DNA from: Candidatus Omnitrophota bacterium
GTDB lineage: Bacteria; Omnitrophota; Gorgyraeia; Zapsychrales; Zapsychraceae
Assembly: GCA_020632495.1 (NCBI GenBank)
Contig: JACKFL010000006.1
Span: 744,001 to 808,000, forward strand
DNA length: 64,000 nucleotides
Direction of reading: 5' to 3'
Below the pieces are notes generated by a model, which saw only the letters and a program-made list of their open reading frames with translations, did no database searches and was not told the DNA's origin. The translations under genes were made by a program, and so were the position numbers. Positions 48,410-56,485 of this stretch are shown in pieces. Position 1 is the stretch's first letter. Each line of letters opens with the position of its first letter.

Positions 48410-49313
48410 CCGCAATCCGGAAACCAGTATCGTTACGCCGACATATAACCGCGCGGCCCTGCTGCCCGGGCTGCTGGCTAATGTGCGGGCGCAGACCTGC
48501 CAGGATTTCGAATTGATCGTCGTCGACGACGGTTCGACGGACGATACGGAGCGGGTGATGGCTGAATACACCGCCGCCGAACCCCAACGGATCCGATATA
48601 TCCGCCAGAAAAACCGGGGCTCGGGCGCGGCGCGCAATGCCGGGATCCGGGAGGCGCGCGGCAAGTATGTGGCCTTTCTGGATTCGGACGACGCCTGGGA
48701 TCCGCGGTATCTGGAGCGCGCCGTCGGCGCGTTAACGTCGGGACGGTACCATTGGGCGGTGACCGCCTGCGAGCGTATTGATATCGATGCCGAGGGGAAC
48801 GAACGCTCCCGGTCCGTGATCGGCTGTGATATTCAGCGCGAAGGATCCTTTTTCGAACGGGAGTTGTCCGTATACGAAGGGTTGCTCACCGGCAACGTGA
48901 TCGGGGAGACGTCCCGTGTGGTCGTGACCAAGCAGGCCCTTCACGTGGTGGGCGGTTTTCGCGAAGACTTGAAGCTCAGCCAGGACTACGAGCTGTGGTT
49001 GCGTCTGGCGCGGGAGAATTATTTTCTGACGGTGATCGATGAACCGTTGGTCGCCTATCGTAAAAGCATCGACAGCGTCACCAAGACACGCTTCGTGGAG
49101 GCGTTGACATTCGGGTACCGCATCATCAGGGAATACAGCCGGGACGCCATTGAACGGGATCCGCTGTTCGCCAAGTTTTACGCTCAGAAAATGCGAATCT
49201 ACGCGCGCGATGTCTACTGCAGCCGGCCGTTGCGCTTGCTTTTTTTGTTGCGGTGTCTGGTGAGCCGTCTGCGTTTCGGGCTTATCTATCAAGTTAGGAA
49301 CAGGAACTCATGA
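48399..49313 (+). CDS. GT2 glycosyltransferase
   Basis: 304 residues from ATG 48399, which lies inside the end of the previous gene; earlier in-frame codons are antisense to family structure. TSIVTPTYNRAALLPGLL, ELIVVDDGSTDDT, AARNAGIREARGKYVAFLDSDDAW, LSQDYELWLRLAR, and SVTKTRFVEAL align end to end with the GT2 at 21989-22906. Overlaps the deacetylase start (ATGA). Confidence 0.92.
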   Translation: MSSNRNPETSIVTPTYNRAALLPGLLANVRAQTCQDFELIVVDDGSTDDTERVMAEYTAAEPQRIRYIRQKNRGSGAARNAGIREARGKYVAFLDSDDAWDPRYLERAVGALTSGRYHWAVTACERIDIDAEGNERSRSVIGCDIQREGSFFERELSVYEGLLTGNVIGETSRVVVTKQALHVVGGFREDLKLSQDYELWLRLARENYFLTVIDEPLVAYRKSIDSVTKTRFVEALTFGYRIIREYSRDAIERDPLFAKFYAQKMRIYARDVYCSRPLRLLFLLRCLVSRLRFGLIYQVRNRNS

Positions 49314-50074
49314 GTAAAGAGCGGATCATTTTGATGTATCACGGAATCGTCAACGGGCAGGATCCCGTTCCGCCCGGGCGTGAGGTCGGTGCCGATCTCT
49401 ATGACGTGACCGAGTCCAATTTCCGGGACCAGCTGACCATGCTGCGTGAGAAAAACATCAAGGTCAAACGGATCGAAGAGGCGGGGACGGTGGACGTTGT
49501 CATCACCTTCGACGACGGGGAAGCCAACAACTGCCGGACAGCCTTGCCGATCCTCAAGGAATTCGGCTATCCTGCCTATTTTTTTGTGATCACCCGCCGG
49601 GTGGGCCGGCCCGGGTACATGACCATGGACGAGCTGAAGACAATGGTCGCCAACGGCATGGTCATCGGATCGCATGGGATGAGTCATGAAATCCTCACCA
49701 ATCTGAAAGATACGCAGATTGAAGAAGAGCTTGCTGCCTCCCGCCGGTATCTGGAGCGCAATCTGGAGACCGAAATCCGGGACTTTTCTATCCCGCGCGG
49801 TTTCTGCAACGACAAGATTTTAAGAATGGCCTATGCGGCCGGCTACAAGAATGTGTTTATTTCAGACCGTCCCCGGGACCTGTCCGATGAACAGTGCCAC
49901 GCGCGGGTCGCGGTCAAACAAAACTGGGACCTCGCGCGGTTTGAACTGGCAATCAAGGGGGAAGTCCCTGTCAAAGAGGCCTTCATGGAAAGGACCAAGA
50001 ACCTCACCAAGTTGGTTCTGCGTGAAGGGGGGTACAATTGGTTGCGACAAGTGTTTATCAAAATTATGAAGTGA
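49310..50074 (+). CDS. polysaccharide deacetylase (NodB family)
   Basis: 254 residues. VVITFDDGEANN is motif 1 (catalytic base and metal Asp), IGSHGMSHEIL is motif 2 (two metal His), and FSIPRGFCND is a variant of motif 3. No signal peptide; a short, basic C-terminus. Members remove N- or O-acetyl groups from sugars. The position within the glycosyltransferase run suggests acting on the repeat unit or its precursor. A 200-base A/T-rich gap with no gene follows. Confidence 0.9.
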   Translation: MSKERIILMYHGIVNGQDPVPPGREVGADLYDVTESNFRDQLTMLREKNIKVKRIEEAGTVDVVITFDDGEANNCRTALPILKEFGYPAYFFVITRRVGRPGYMTMDELKTMVANGMVIGSHGMSHEILTNLKDTQIEEELAASRRYLERNLETEIRDFSIPRGFCNDKILRMAYAAGYKNVFISDRPRDLSDEQCHARVAVKQNWDLARFELAIKGEVPVKEAFMERTKNLTKLVLREGGYNWLRQVFIKIMK

Positions 50075-50277
50075 AGCTTTCATGTGAATTTTGCTGGTAT
50101 ATGATCTATTGAAAAAGAAAACCGAGGGTATGGGGTCCGATTTTCTTAGTGTAAATTCGAGGAATAAAATTGGCAGGTAAGTAAAAGTCTATGCGAAGTA
50201 GAAAATCATTAGAATAAAAGACTGCCCAAATAGACTGCGTTCGTCCGGACCGGACAGACCAGCTGTTTCAATGCGCT

Positions 50278-51429
50278 ATGAGTATAATTCTCTGGATCTC
50301 GATATTTTTAATACTTTGGTGTTACCTGCTTTATCCGTTATCGGCGGCGGCGTTCGCGCGGGCGGCCGAGCGGAAAGTGGCCAAAGGGGAGTATTGCCCC
50401 ACCGTCTCGGTGGTCATTTCGGTCTGGAATGAAGAGGATGTGATCGAGGCCAAGCTGAGGAACTTTCTGGCGCTGGATTATCCGGTCGATAAGTTCGAAA
50501 TCCTGATCGGTTCCGACGGCTCCACCGATCGGACCAACGCGATCGTAAAAAGTTTTACCGATCCGCGGGTGCGTCTGATCGAACATGCCGAACGTCGAGG
50601 CAAGATGGCGACGTTGAATGACCTGGTCGCCAAGGCGCGACATGAAGTTATCGTATTCACCGACGCGCGGCAGGAGTTTGCCGCCGACGCGATCCGTCAG
50701 CTGGTGGCAAACTTCGCGGACCAGAGCGTCGGATGCGTGTCCGGAGAACTGATGTTCTCGCGGAAAGAGGGAGCAACGGCGCGCGGCATCAATCTCTACT
50801 GGAATTATGAGAAATTTATGCGCAAATGCGAGAGCCGCATCCACTCGATGCTGGGCGCGACCGGCGCGGTCTATGCGATCCGGAAGGCGCTCTACCCGAC
50901 GGTTCCCGCGGAGGTGGTCTTGGACGACGTGTACATCCCGCTGAAGATTGTGCAGCAAGGCTACCGGGCGATCTTCGACGGGGAGGCCAAGGCTTACGAT
51001 GAGGTGGCGGACAGTCCCCGCGAAGAGTACCGCCGCAAGGCGCGGACTTTGTATGGCAATTGGCAGGTGTTCCGGATATTTATCGGTCTGTTCAATCCCC
51101 TTGCCAGTCCGGTCGCCGTTCAGCTCTTTTCGCACAAGTTTCTGCGGGTCGCGGCGCCGTTTTTGCTTATTGGAATTTTTTGTCTCAACATGCTGTTGTG
51201 GAGTGAACCGTTTTACCGCGGATTGATGACTCTGCAACTGCTTTTTTACGTCATGGCCGCGGTCGGCGGGTTGGCAAGGCACCAAAAGTATGGTATGCTC
51301 AGGATCTTGTCCAAAGTGTGTTACATACCGTATGTCTTCTGTTTATTGAACTTTTCGGCCCTTATAGGATTCGTCCGTTTCATGAGTGCCGGTCAGCAGA
51401 TTACCTGGGAAAAGGCGAGGGCCCGATAA
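50278..51429 (+). CDS. membrane GT2 glycosyltransferase
   Basis: 383 residues. One N-terminal membrane segment (IILWISIFLILWCYLLYPL), a GT-A domain (VSVVISVWNEEDVI, ILIGSDGSTDRT, VIVFTDARQEF, MLGATGAVYAIRK, EVVLDDVYIPLKI, and RRKARTLYGNWQVF, the QxxRW-like region of processive/membrane GT2 enzymes) and C-terminal membrane segments. It directly precedes and overlaps the exosortase gene (TAATG), so the two are coexpressed. Confidence 0.9.
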   Translation: MSIILWISIFLILWCYLLYPLSAAAFARAAERKVAKGEYCPTVSVVISVWNEEDVIEAKLRNFLALDYPVDKFEILIGSDGSTDRTNAIVKSFTDPRVRLIEHAERRGKMATLNDLVAKARHEVIVFTDARQEFAADAIRQLVANFADQSVGCVSGELMFSRKEGATARGINLYWNYEKFMRKCESRIHSMLGATGAVYAIRKALYPTVPAEVVLDDVYIPLKIVQQGYRAIFDGEAKAYDEVADSPREEYRRKARTLYGNWQVFRIFIGLFNPLASPVAVQLFSHKFLRVAAPFLLIGIFCLNMLLWSEPFYRGLMTLQLLFYVMAAVGGLARHQKYGMLRILSKVCYIPYVFCLLNFSALIGFVRFMSAGQQITWEKARAR

Positions 51430-52262
51430 TGGACTATGTGATGAAATTAGCGCGAATGCATCAAAAACTGCTCTTGGCATTAATTGTCATGATCGCAGCT
51501 TACTTTCCCACCATTTTGTGGATGTATGACCGCTGGATTGCCCGTGATTCGTATTACTCACACGGATTTCTCATTCCGATCGTCAGCCTGGCTTTGATCT
51601 ACTGGAACAAGGAGGAGCTGGCCGAGATCAAATGGAAAGAGTCCCCGTGGGGGATGCGGCTGATTATTGCCGGGGCGGTCCTGCACCTGCTGGCGAGCCA
51701 TCCGAATGTCCGCATTTACTTTGTGTCAGGGTTTTCGATGCTGGTGTTGATTTGCGGTCTGGTGTTGTACCTCTACGGCGAGGAGATCTTCAGGCGGATC
51801 CTTTTTCCGCTGTTTTTCCTGATCTTCATGGTGCCGATGCCGCTGGTTGTCATCAACAAGATCAGTCTCCAGTTGAAAATGTTTGCCGCGGAATTGGCGA
51901 CGATGGTGCTGAATAATATGGGCATCCAGGCCCTGCGGGACGGGAGTATCATCAAAATGCGGCACGCCCATGTCACGGTCGACGATGTGTGCAGCGGGTT
52001 GCGGTCGCTGATTTCGCTCACGGCGCTGGGCAGCATCTGCGCCTACTGGCTGAAGGCGGCGATGTGGAAACGGCTCACGCTGTTTGCCTCGACGATCCCG
52101 ATTGCCATTATCACCAACATGTGCCGGGTGGTGGCGTTGTCCGCGATCAGCGAGATTTGGGGGACGGAGTACGCCGAGGGTTTCGTCCATGACTTTTTGG
52201 GATTTATGGTATTCGCCCTTGCGTTTATTATGCTGATGGCGGTCGGGAAGCTGCTGGAATGA
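51429..52262 (+). CDS. exosortase (EpsH/Xrt family)
   Basis: 277 residues, about eight membrane segments. The catalytic triad is visible: Cys188 in VDDVCSGLRSLISL, Arg233 in NMCRVVALS and His254 in FVHDFLGF. ARDSYYSHGFLIPIVSLALIYW is the conserved early motif. Transpeptidase-like membrane enzyme that cleaves PEP-CTERM signals. EpsI is a separate gene rather than fused as in the longest (XrtA) form, so the subtype is uncertain. Start ATG 51429 overlaps the GT2 stop. Confidence 0.95.
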   Translation: MDYVMKLARMHQKLLLALIVMIAAYFPTILWMYDRWIARDSYYSHGFLIPIVSLALIYWNKEELAEIKWKESPWGMRLIIAGAVLHLLASHPNVRIYFVSGFSMLVLICGLVLYLYGEEIFRRILFPLFFLIFMVPMPLVVINKISLQLKMFAAELATMVLNNMGIQALRDGSIIKMRHAHVTVDDVCSGLRSLISLTALGSICAYWLKAAMWKRLTLFASTIPIAIITNMCRVVALSAISEIWGTEYAEGFVHDFLGFMVFALAFIMLMAVGKLLE

Positions 52263-52888
52263 AAATCAACAAATTTGTCATCATCCTGTTACTCATCGTG
52301 GGGGCGGGGGCTGTGTCCTGGACGACCTATCTGAAGGAATTCAACGAGGAGGACACCGTCAGCATCCACTCGTTTCCGAAGGAAATCAACGGCTGGGTTT
52401 CCGAGGAATTGCCGATCACGGAGGACGAATACGCAATCCTGGAGACCCGCAACGTATTTACCCGCAAGTATACTGGCCCGAAGGGCCAGATCGTATATTT
52501 CTTTACCGTGTATTCCCAGTATAACCGCAAGGTCGCCCACCCCCCGGAGGTGTGCTACACCGGCAGTGGGATCAAGGTCGTCAGCAACACCGTGGACGCC
52601 ATCCCTATCCCCGAGCACAACGTAACCATAAAAGCCCACAAACTACGGCTGGAACGGCGCCAGCTGAAGCAGGTGGCCTACTATTGGTTCAAAGTCGGTG
52701 ATTCTTTTACGCCCAGCTATTGGCAGCAGCAGCTGCGTATAGCCATCAAGAACCTCCTCGGGCGCCCCGAAGGCAGCGCCCTTATCCGTGTCTCCGCGGT
52801 TTATAATGATGACGACCAGCAGGCCGTGGAAGACATCAAAGAGTTCACCCGCCTGGTTTTACCCGCCATCTACAAGCACCTGCCTTAA
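52259..52888 (+). CDS. epsI: exosortase-associated protein EpsI
   Basis: 209 residues. N-terminal membrane anchor (FVIILLLIVGAGAVSW) and a periplasmic domain with FPKEINGW, FTVYSQYNRKVAHPPEVCYTGSGI and YYWFKVGD, hallmarks of the EpsI/DUF3485 family found next to or fused with exosortases. Role in sorting or polymer export not established. Start overlaps the exosortase stop (ATGA). Confidence 0.93.
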   Translation: MKINKFVIILLLIVGAGAVSWTTYLKEFNEEDTVSIHSFPKEINGWVSEELPITEDEYAILETRNVFTRKYTGPKGQIVYFFTVYSQYNRKVAHPPEVCYTGSGIKVVSNTVDAIPIPEHNVTIKAHKLRLERRQLKQVAYYWFKVGDSFTPSYWQQQLRIAIKNLLGRPEGSALIRVSAVYNDDDQQAVEDIKEFTRLVLPAIYKHLP

Positions 52889-52984
52889 TAATAAAGACAA
52901 ATAAATACTACATGTGTATAAATGCGTTGTTGCGTGTCCACAACAAATGTTTAATTAATTGAACATTAGTTGGGATGGTCTGTC

Positions 52985-53120
52985 TAGGACTGTCCGGGTA
53001 AGTCCCGCCTGAGCTTGCTTTTTAGTTCCCCCAGAATTACGTAAGTCATTGAAATATATAGTAATCGTGTGCAGGTCGATAAATATCTCCCGGTCTATCA
53101 GGATTGGCACGCATATTGCT
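52985..53120 (+). promoter_or_regulatory. sigma-54 promoter with upstream TGTCCGGG motif
   Basis: TGGCACGCATATTGCT (53105-53120) matches the sigma-54 consensus fully and is followed by CCCTA, as at 29085. About 110 bases upstream, GGACTGTCCGGGTAAGTCC (52988-53006) contains TGTCCGGG and a GGACT/AGTCC inverted repeat, a candidate activator site. Start expected near 53131, 40 bases before the phosphoglycosyl transferase ATG. Confidence 0.88.
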
Positions 53121-53170
53121 CCCTACAGAGGCAAGTATACATTCTTGGAAACGCTTTCACGAGGAACGAA

Positions 53171-54025
53171 ATGACAAAAAAGAGACGACAGCTTAAGAAA
53201 AGACAACGCATCCTGACGACGATTATGGTGATGCTTTTTGGCGTATGCGTGGCTTCTGCCTGGGCGACGGTATCCTTCGTCAAGACCGAGCCGGCTTCCC
53301 AATATACGGCTCAGACCGCTGATGCCGGTCGCACGGAAGAGGTAATCCAGCCAGCCAAGTCCCACGCGCCGGAGCCGTCAACCCTGGCCTTGTTCGGGGG
53401 AGGCTTCTTGGGCATGGTGATCAGCATCGTCCGCCAGACCTATGAGGCGGCCAAACGGGCCTTCGATATCGTCGCCAGCACCTTGGGTGCCATTATCCTG
53501 TCACCGTTGATGCTCTTGGCCGTGATTCTGGTCAAGTGCACCTCCAAAGGGCCGATCATCTATTCGCAAACCCGGGTCGGTAAGGATGGCAAGCATTTCA
53601 AGATCTACAAGTTCCGTACCATGCGGGTGGATGCGGAAAAGAACACCGGACCGGTGTGGGCCGCCAAGAACGACAAGCGACTGACTCCGGTAGGGGCATT
53701 CCTGCGCAAATCCCACATTGATGAGTTGCCGCAGTTGTTCAATGTACTGAAAGGGGAAATGTCCGTCATCGGTCCCCGTCCGGAACGTCCCGTATTCGTT
53801 CAGGAATTCAGCGAAGTTATCCCGAACTACACCCGCCGTCTGCTGGTCAAGCCCGGAATTACCGGTTTGGCGCAGGTTTGGCACCGTTACGATGAAACCA
53901 TTCAGGACGTGAAGAAGAAAGTTCGTTACGACCTGCTCTACATAAAGAAAATGTGCATTTGGGCCGACTTGAATATCATCCTGCGGACGGTCCGCGTGGT
54001 GATTACCGGGGAAGGGGCCCGCTAG
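53171..54025 (+). CDS. polyprenyl-phosphate sugar phosphotransferase with embedded PEP-CTERM-like segment
   Basis: 284 residues from ATG 53171 (GAGG upstream). Initiating phosphoglycosyl transferase that loads the first sugar-phosphate on undecaprenyl-P. Catalytic region: RAFDIVASTLGAIILSPLMLL, GPIIYSQTRVGKDGKHFKIYKFRTM, RKSHIDELPQLFNVLKGEMSVIGPRPER and VKPGITGLAQVW. Odd N-terminus: a first membrane segment (ILTTIMVMLFGVCVASAWA), a linker of about 35 residues, then APEPSTLALFGGGFLGMVISIVRQ (PEP at 67-69), which has the PEP-hydrophobic-basic layout of an exosortase signal, just before the enzyme domain. Follows its own sigma-54 promoter. Confidence 0.92.
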   Translation: MTKKRRQLKKRQRILTTIMVMLFGVCVASAWATVSFVKTEPASQYTAQTADAGRTEEVIQPAKSHAPEPSTLALFGGGFLGMVISIVRQTYEAAKRAFDIVASTLGAIILSPLMLLAVILVKCTSKGPIIYSQTRVGKDGKHFKIYKFRTMRVDAEKNTGPVWAAKNDKRLTPVGAFLRKSHIDELPQLFNVLKGEMSVIGPRPERPVFVQEFSEVIPNYTRRLLVKPGITGLAQVWHRYDETIQDVKKKVRYDLLYIKKMCIWADLNIILRTVRVVITGEGAR

Positions 54026-54116
54026 GCAACCTAATAATAGCATCCAGCGTGATGTTTGACATAAATCTCACTAGCAAAAACAGCAAATGAATCGAATCAA
54101 AAGGGGAGTAATCAGA

Positions 54117-54977
54117 ATGAAGAAATTAGTTTTCGCACTCACAATGACACTTTCGACAGCATTCATCGCGACAAGTGTTATGGCTGATCCTGGACCCTAC
54201 GACACAAGCCATTGTACCGATACCAATGGCGGCGTGTTCACGGCCTGTGAAGCCAACAACAACGTTGATATCTTCAACGCGATCAACAAAGTATTCACGG
54301 ACAGAGGCCTGGCGTCTCCCGGGTTTACAGACAATGAAGGAACGGACAGCCTGCAATATACAGGCGCCAACGAATTCTGGCAAGAAATCGCTGACGGTGA
54401 TTCTTCTGAATTCGCCTTCATCTCTATTACAGCGTCCAACGTGAACCAACTGGGTGTTTTCCCGGCTGGTGGATCCGCAGCGGCATCGACATTCTTCACG
54501 CTGTCGTTTACCGGCGACCTGTTTACCGGAAACGGTAGCATGGCCAATCCGTACCCGGGTTTCATTAACCCGCTGGCAGGGTCAAATTTCGGATTCTCAC
54601 TCAAGTCTGACCCGGCCGTCGGCCCGGATATGATTTGGGCTTCCGAAGTTGCCCAGAACTCAGACGGAATCGACCACATGCTGACTTTTCAACTGCAGGA
54701 TTTGGCTAAGCAGAGCGTTTACATCAAGGTTGATTACAACAACGACGGTGACCTGACCAATGACGGTGACAACGTGATCGAAGTCGTTTTGGACGAAGAC
54801 ACGTTCCTGCTGGCCTGGGAAGACAAGCCGCAAAATACTTTCGACTCCGACTACAACGATGCCATTTTCTTGGTAACAAGACTTGAGCCGACCGTTGTTC
54901 CGGAACCGATGAGCATGGTTCTCTTCGGCGGTGGTTTGGCCGGATTGGCAGCAACTCGTAAAAGAAAAATCAGCTAA
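54117..54977 (+). CDS. PEP-CTERM exported protein, DUF4114-like
   Basis: 286 residues from ATG 54117 (GGGGAG upstream). Signal peptide (cleavage near VMA-DPG). A body like the protein at 16305-17165 (NQLGVFPAGG, PGFINPLAGSNFGFSL, FLLAWEDKPQNTFDSDYNDAIFLVTRL) and a C-terminal signal: PEP at 262-264, SMVLFGGGLAGLAA, then RKRKIS. Expected exosortase substrate. Probably cotranscribed with the phosphoglycosyl transferase from the sigma-54 promoter, since no good sigma-70 promoter lies in the 91-base gap. Confidence 0.92.
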   Translation: MKKLVFALTMTLSTAFIATSVMADPGPYDTSHCTDTNGGVFTACEANNNVDIFNAINKVFTDRGLASPGFTDNEGTDSLQYTGANEFWQEIADGDSSEFAFISITASNVNQLGVFPAGGSAAASTFFTLSFTGDLFTGNGSMANPYPGFINPLAGSNFGFSLKSDPAVGPDMIWASEVAQNSDGIDHMLTFQLQDLAKQSVYIKVDYNNDGDLTNDGDNVIEVVLDEDTFLLAWEDKPQNTFDSDYNDAIFLVTRLEPTVVPEPMSMVLFGGGLAGLAATRKRKIS

Positions 54978-55061
54978 TTTAACAGGCTGACTTTTGTAGC
55001 ACTATAATCTCTTGAGCGAAGTCTGCTTAAGAGAAATCTGAAGGAAGGAGGGCTCGTCCCG

Positions 55062-55343
55062 ATGAAAAAGACAACCGAAGTTAAGACACTGAAGGGGTTA
55101 TTTCTTGCCGCGCTTATTCCGTTCATCACGGCATGCAACGGTGGCGGGGGAGGTACGGCCCTTCTTGGTACCGGCAGTTTGTTCAGCGGCCTAGGCGGCA
55201 ATGGGGATACCGGTTCAGGATTACTCCCCGGTGGCGGCGATGAAATCGCGTCACTTACCAACCCCGAACCGGCCAGCATGATATTGCTCGGCAGTGGAAT
55301 GGCTGCTTTGACGTACTTCAATAATAAGAAGAGAATCAAGTAA
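55062..55343 (+). CDS. small lipobox plus PEP-CTERM protein
   Basis: 93 residues. LFLAALIPFITAC is a lipoprotein signal peptide with lipobox ITAC (Cys25), followed by a Gly-rich linker. The end is NPEPASMILLGSGMAALTYFNNKKRIK, a PEP-CTERM signal. A mature product would be about 45 residues if both ends were processed. Strong AAGGAAGGAGG upstream. An intrinsic terminator follows. Confidence 0.85.
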   Translation: MKKTTEVKTLKGLFLAALIPFITACNGGGGGTALLGTGSLFSGLGGNGDTGSGLLPGGGDEIASLTNPEPASMILLGSGMAALTYFNNKKRIK

Positions 55344-55377
55344 GATTCATTCTGAACATTGAATCCAGGACAAAAAC

Positions 55378-55419
55378 AAATAAGGCAAGCTATTACCCAA
55401 TAGCTTGCCTTATTTTTTT
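55378..55419 (+). terminator. strong intrinsic terminator
   Basis: A 17-bp perfect stem with an ACCC loop (core AAGGCAAGCTATT / AATAGCTTGCCTT) followed by seven T residues. Closes the exosortase-substrate transcript. The rest of 55420-55618 shows no gene. Confidence 0.95.
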
Positions 55420-55618
55420 ATCCCCGCGGGGACGGGGACTAGGTCGGCGTGGTTTTTTCGCAAATCTGATTGACGACAACGCCGGCCTATGCTAGGATTT
55501 AGAACGTAATATCTTCGGATATAAGGATTTACCTAATTCTCTCACGTTCATCCCGAAGGCAGTATCGACCGCCCCCAGTGCATTTCCGGGGACTATCTCT
55601 GAAATAACAGGCGTACTC

Positions 55619-56485
55619 ATGAACAAAGAGAAGAATCCAACACTTAAGGTATTTCCCCTGCTCCGTATCTCCATCAATACGTTGTTCAGCAACGGTCCGA
55701 TTGTCTTTCCGTACTTGGTTATCCTGTTCGTCCAATTTCTCCTGCTCGAGATTCTGTACTTCTTTCCGCAATGGCCTTTGAATCAATTCTTTGACCCGCT
55801 CGTTAGTAAGCTGGAGTCGCCGATGTTTATGCATTACCCGCTGAACCTGGCGCTTTTGCAAAAGATGTATTTTCAGGCCTACATACCGGTCTACATCTTT
55901 TTCTCCAGTTTCTTTGTATGTGTGGCCATTGCCGCCATCAAAGATATCAACGAGGACCAAAAACCGAACGTCAGGCAGATCATGGTGCGCATGCTGCCGT
56001 TCTACCTATATATCATCGTGACCGCCGTCCTCATATATGCCTTCAGCTATCTTTTCTCGGAGAGCTTCGGTATGATTGAAAGTCGGGCCGATCAGATTCG
56101 CTCGACCGCGGGGCCATTCTTCTGGCTTAAGCAGACAATCCTGCAGGGCGGTCCGTATTTCCGGCTCTTGCTTAACGTTGTCGCGGTGACCTTGTTTGCC
56201 TATGTCTTTCCGCTCATAGCGATTGAGCGGCGCAACCTGTTCGTGGCGCTGTTGGAGAACATTAAATATGTCATTACCGCACCGATTAAGACTTTTATGA
56301 TCGTGCTGCTGCCCACCGTCGTTTTTGCGGTGGTGCTGCTCGCGCGCAAGCACGTTCCCTTTGAAGGGGAATTTCCGGAGATGCGGGCGATCATGATCGC
56401 CTTCAGCATTTTGGTTATGGTGATCATCGATGCGGTGGTTTATACATCATTAACGATGTTTTATTTAGTAAGGAAGGGCCAATAA
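55619..56485 (+). CDS. multi-pass membrane protein, unknown
   Basis: 288 residues, about six membrane segments (FPYLVILFVQFLLLEIL, YIPVYIFFSSFFVCVAIAAI, LPFYLYIIVTAVLIYAF, LLLNVVAVTLFAYVFPLI, TFMIVLLPTVVFAVVLL, IMIAFSILVMVIIDAVVY). No family recognised; general layout resembles DUF4013/glycerophosphodiester-associated membrane domains but I cannot assign it. First gene of a five-gene run with a TPR protein, a kinase, a regulator and a sensor, so a membrane input role is possible. Confidence 0.75.
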   Translation: MNKEKNPTLKVFPLLRISINTLFSNGPIVFPYLVILFVQFLLLEILYFFPQWPLNQFFDPLVSKLESPMFMHYPLNLALLQKMYFQAYIPVYIFFSSFFVCVAIAAIKDINEDQKPNVRQIMVRMLPFYLYIIVTAVLIYAFSYLFSESFGMIESRADQIRSTAGPFFWLKQTILQGGPYFRLLLNVVAVTLFAYVFPLIAIERRNLFVALLENIKYVITAPIKTFMIVLLPTVVFAVVLLARKHVPFEGEFPEMRAIMIAFSILVMVIIDAVVYTSLTMFYLVRKGQ

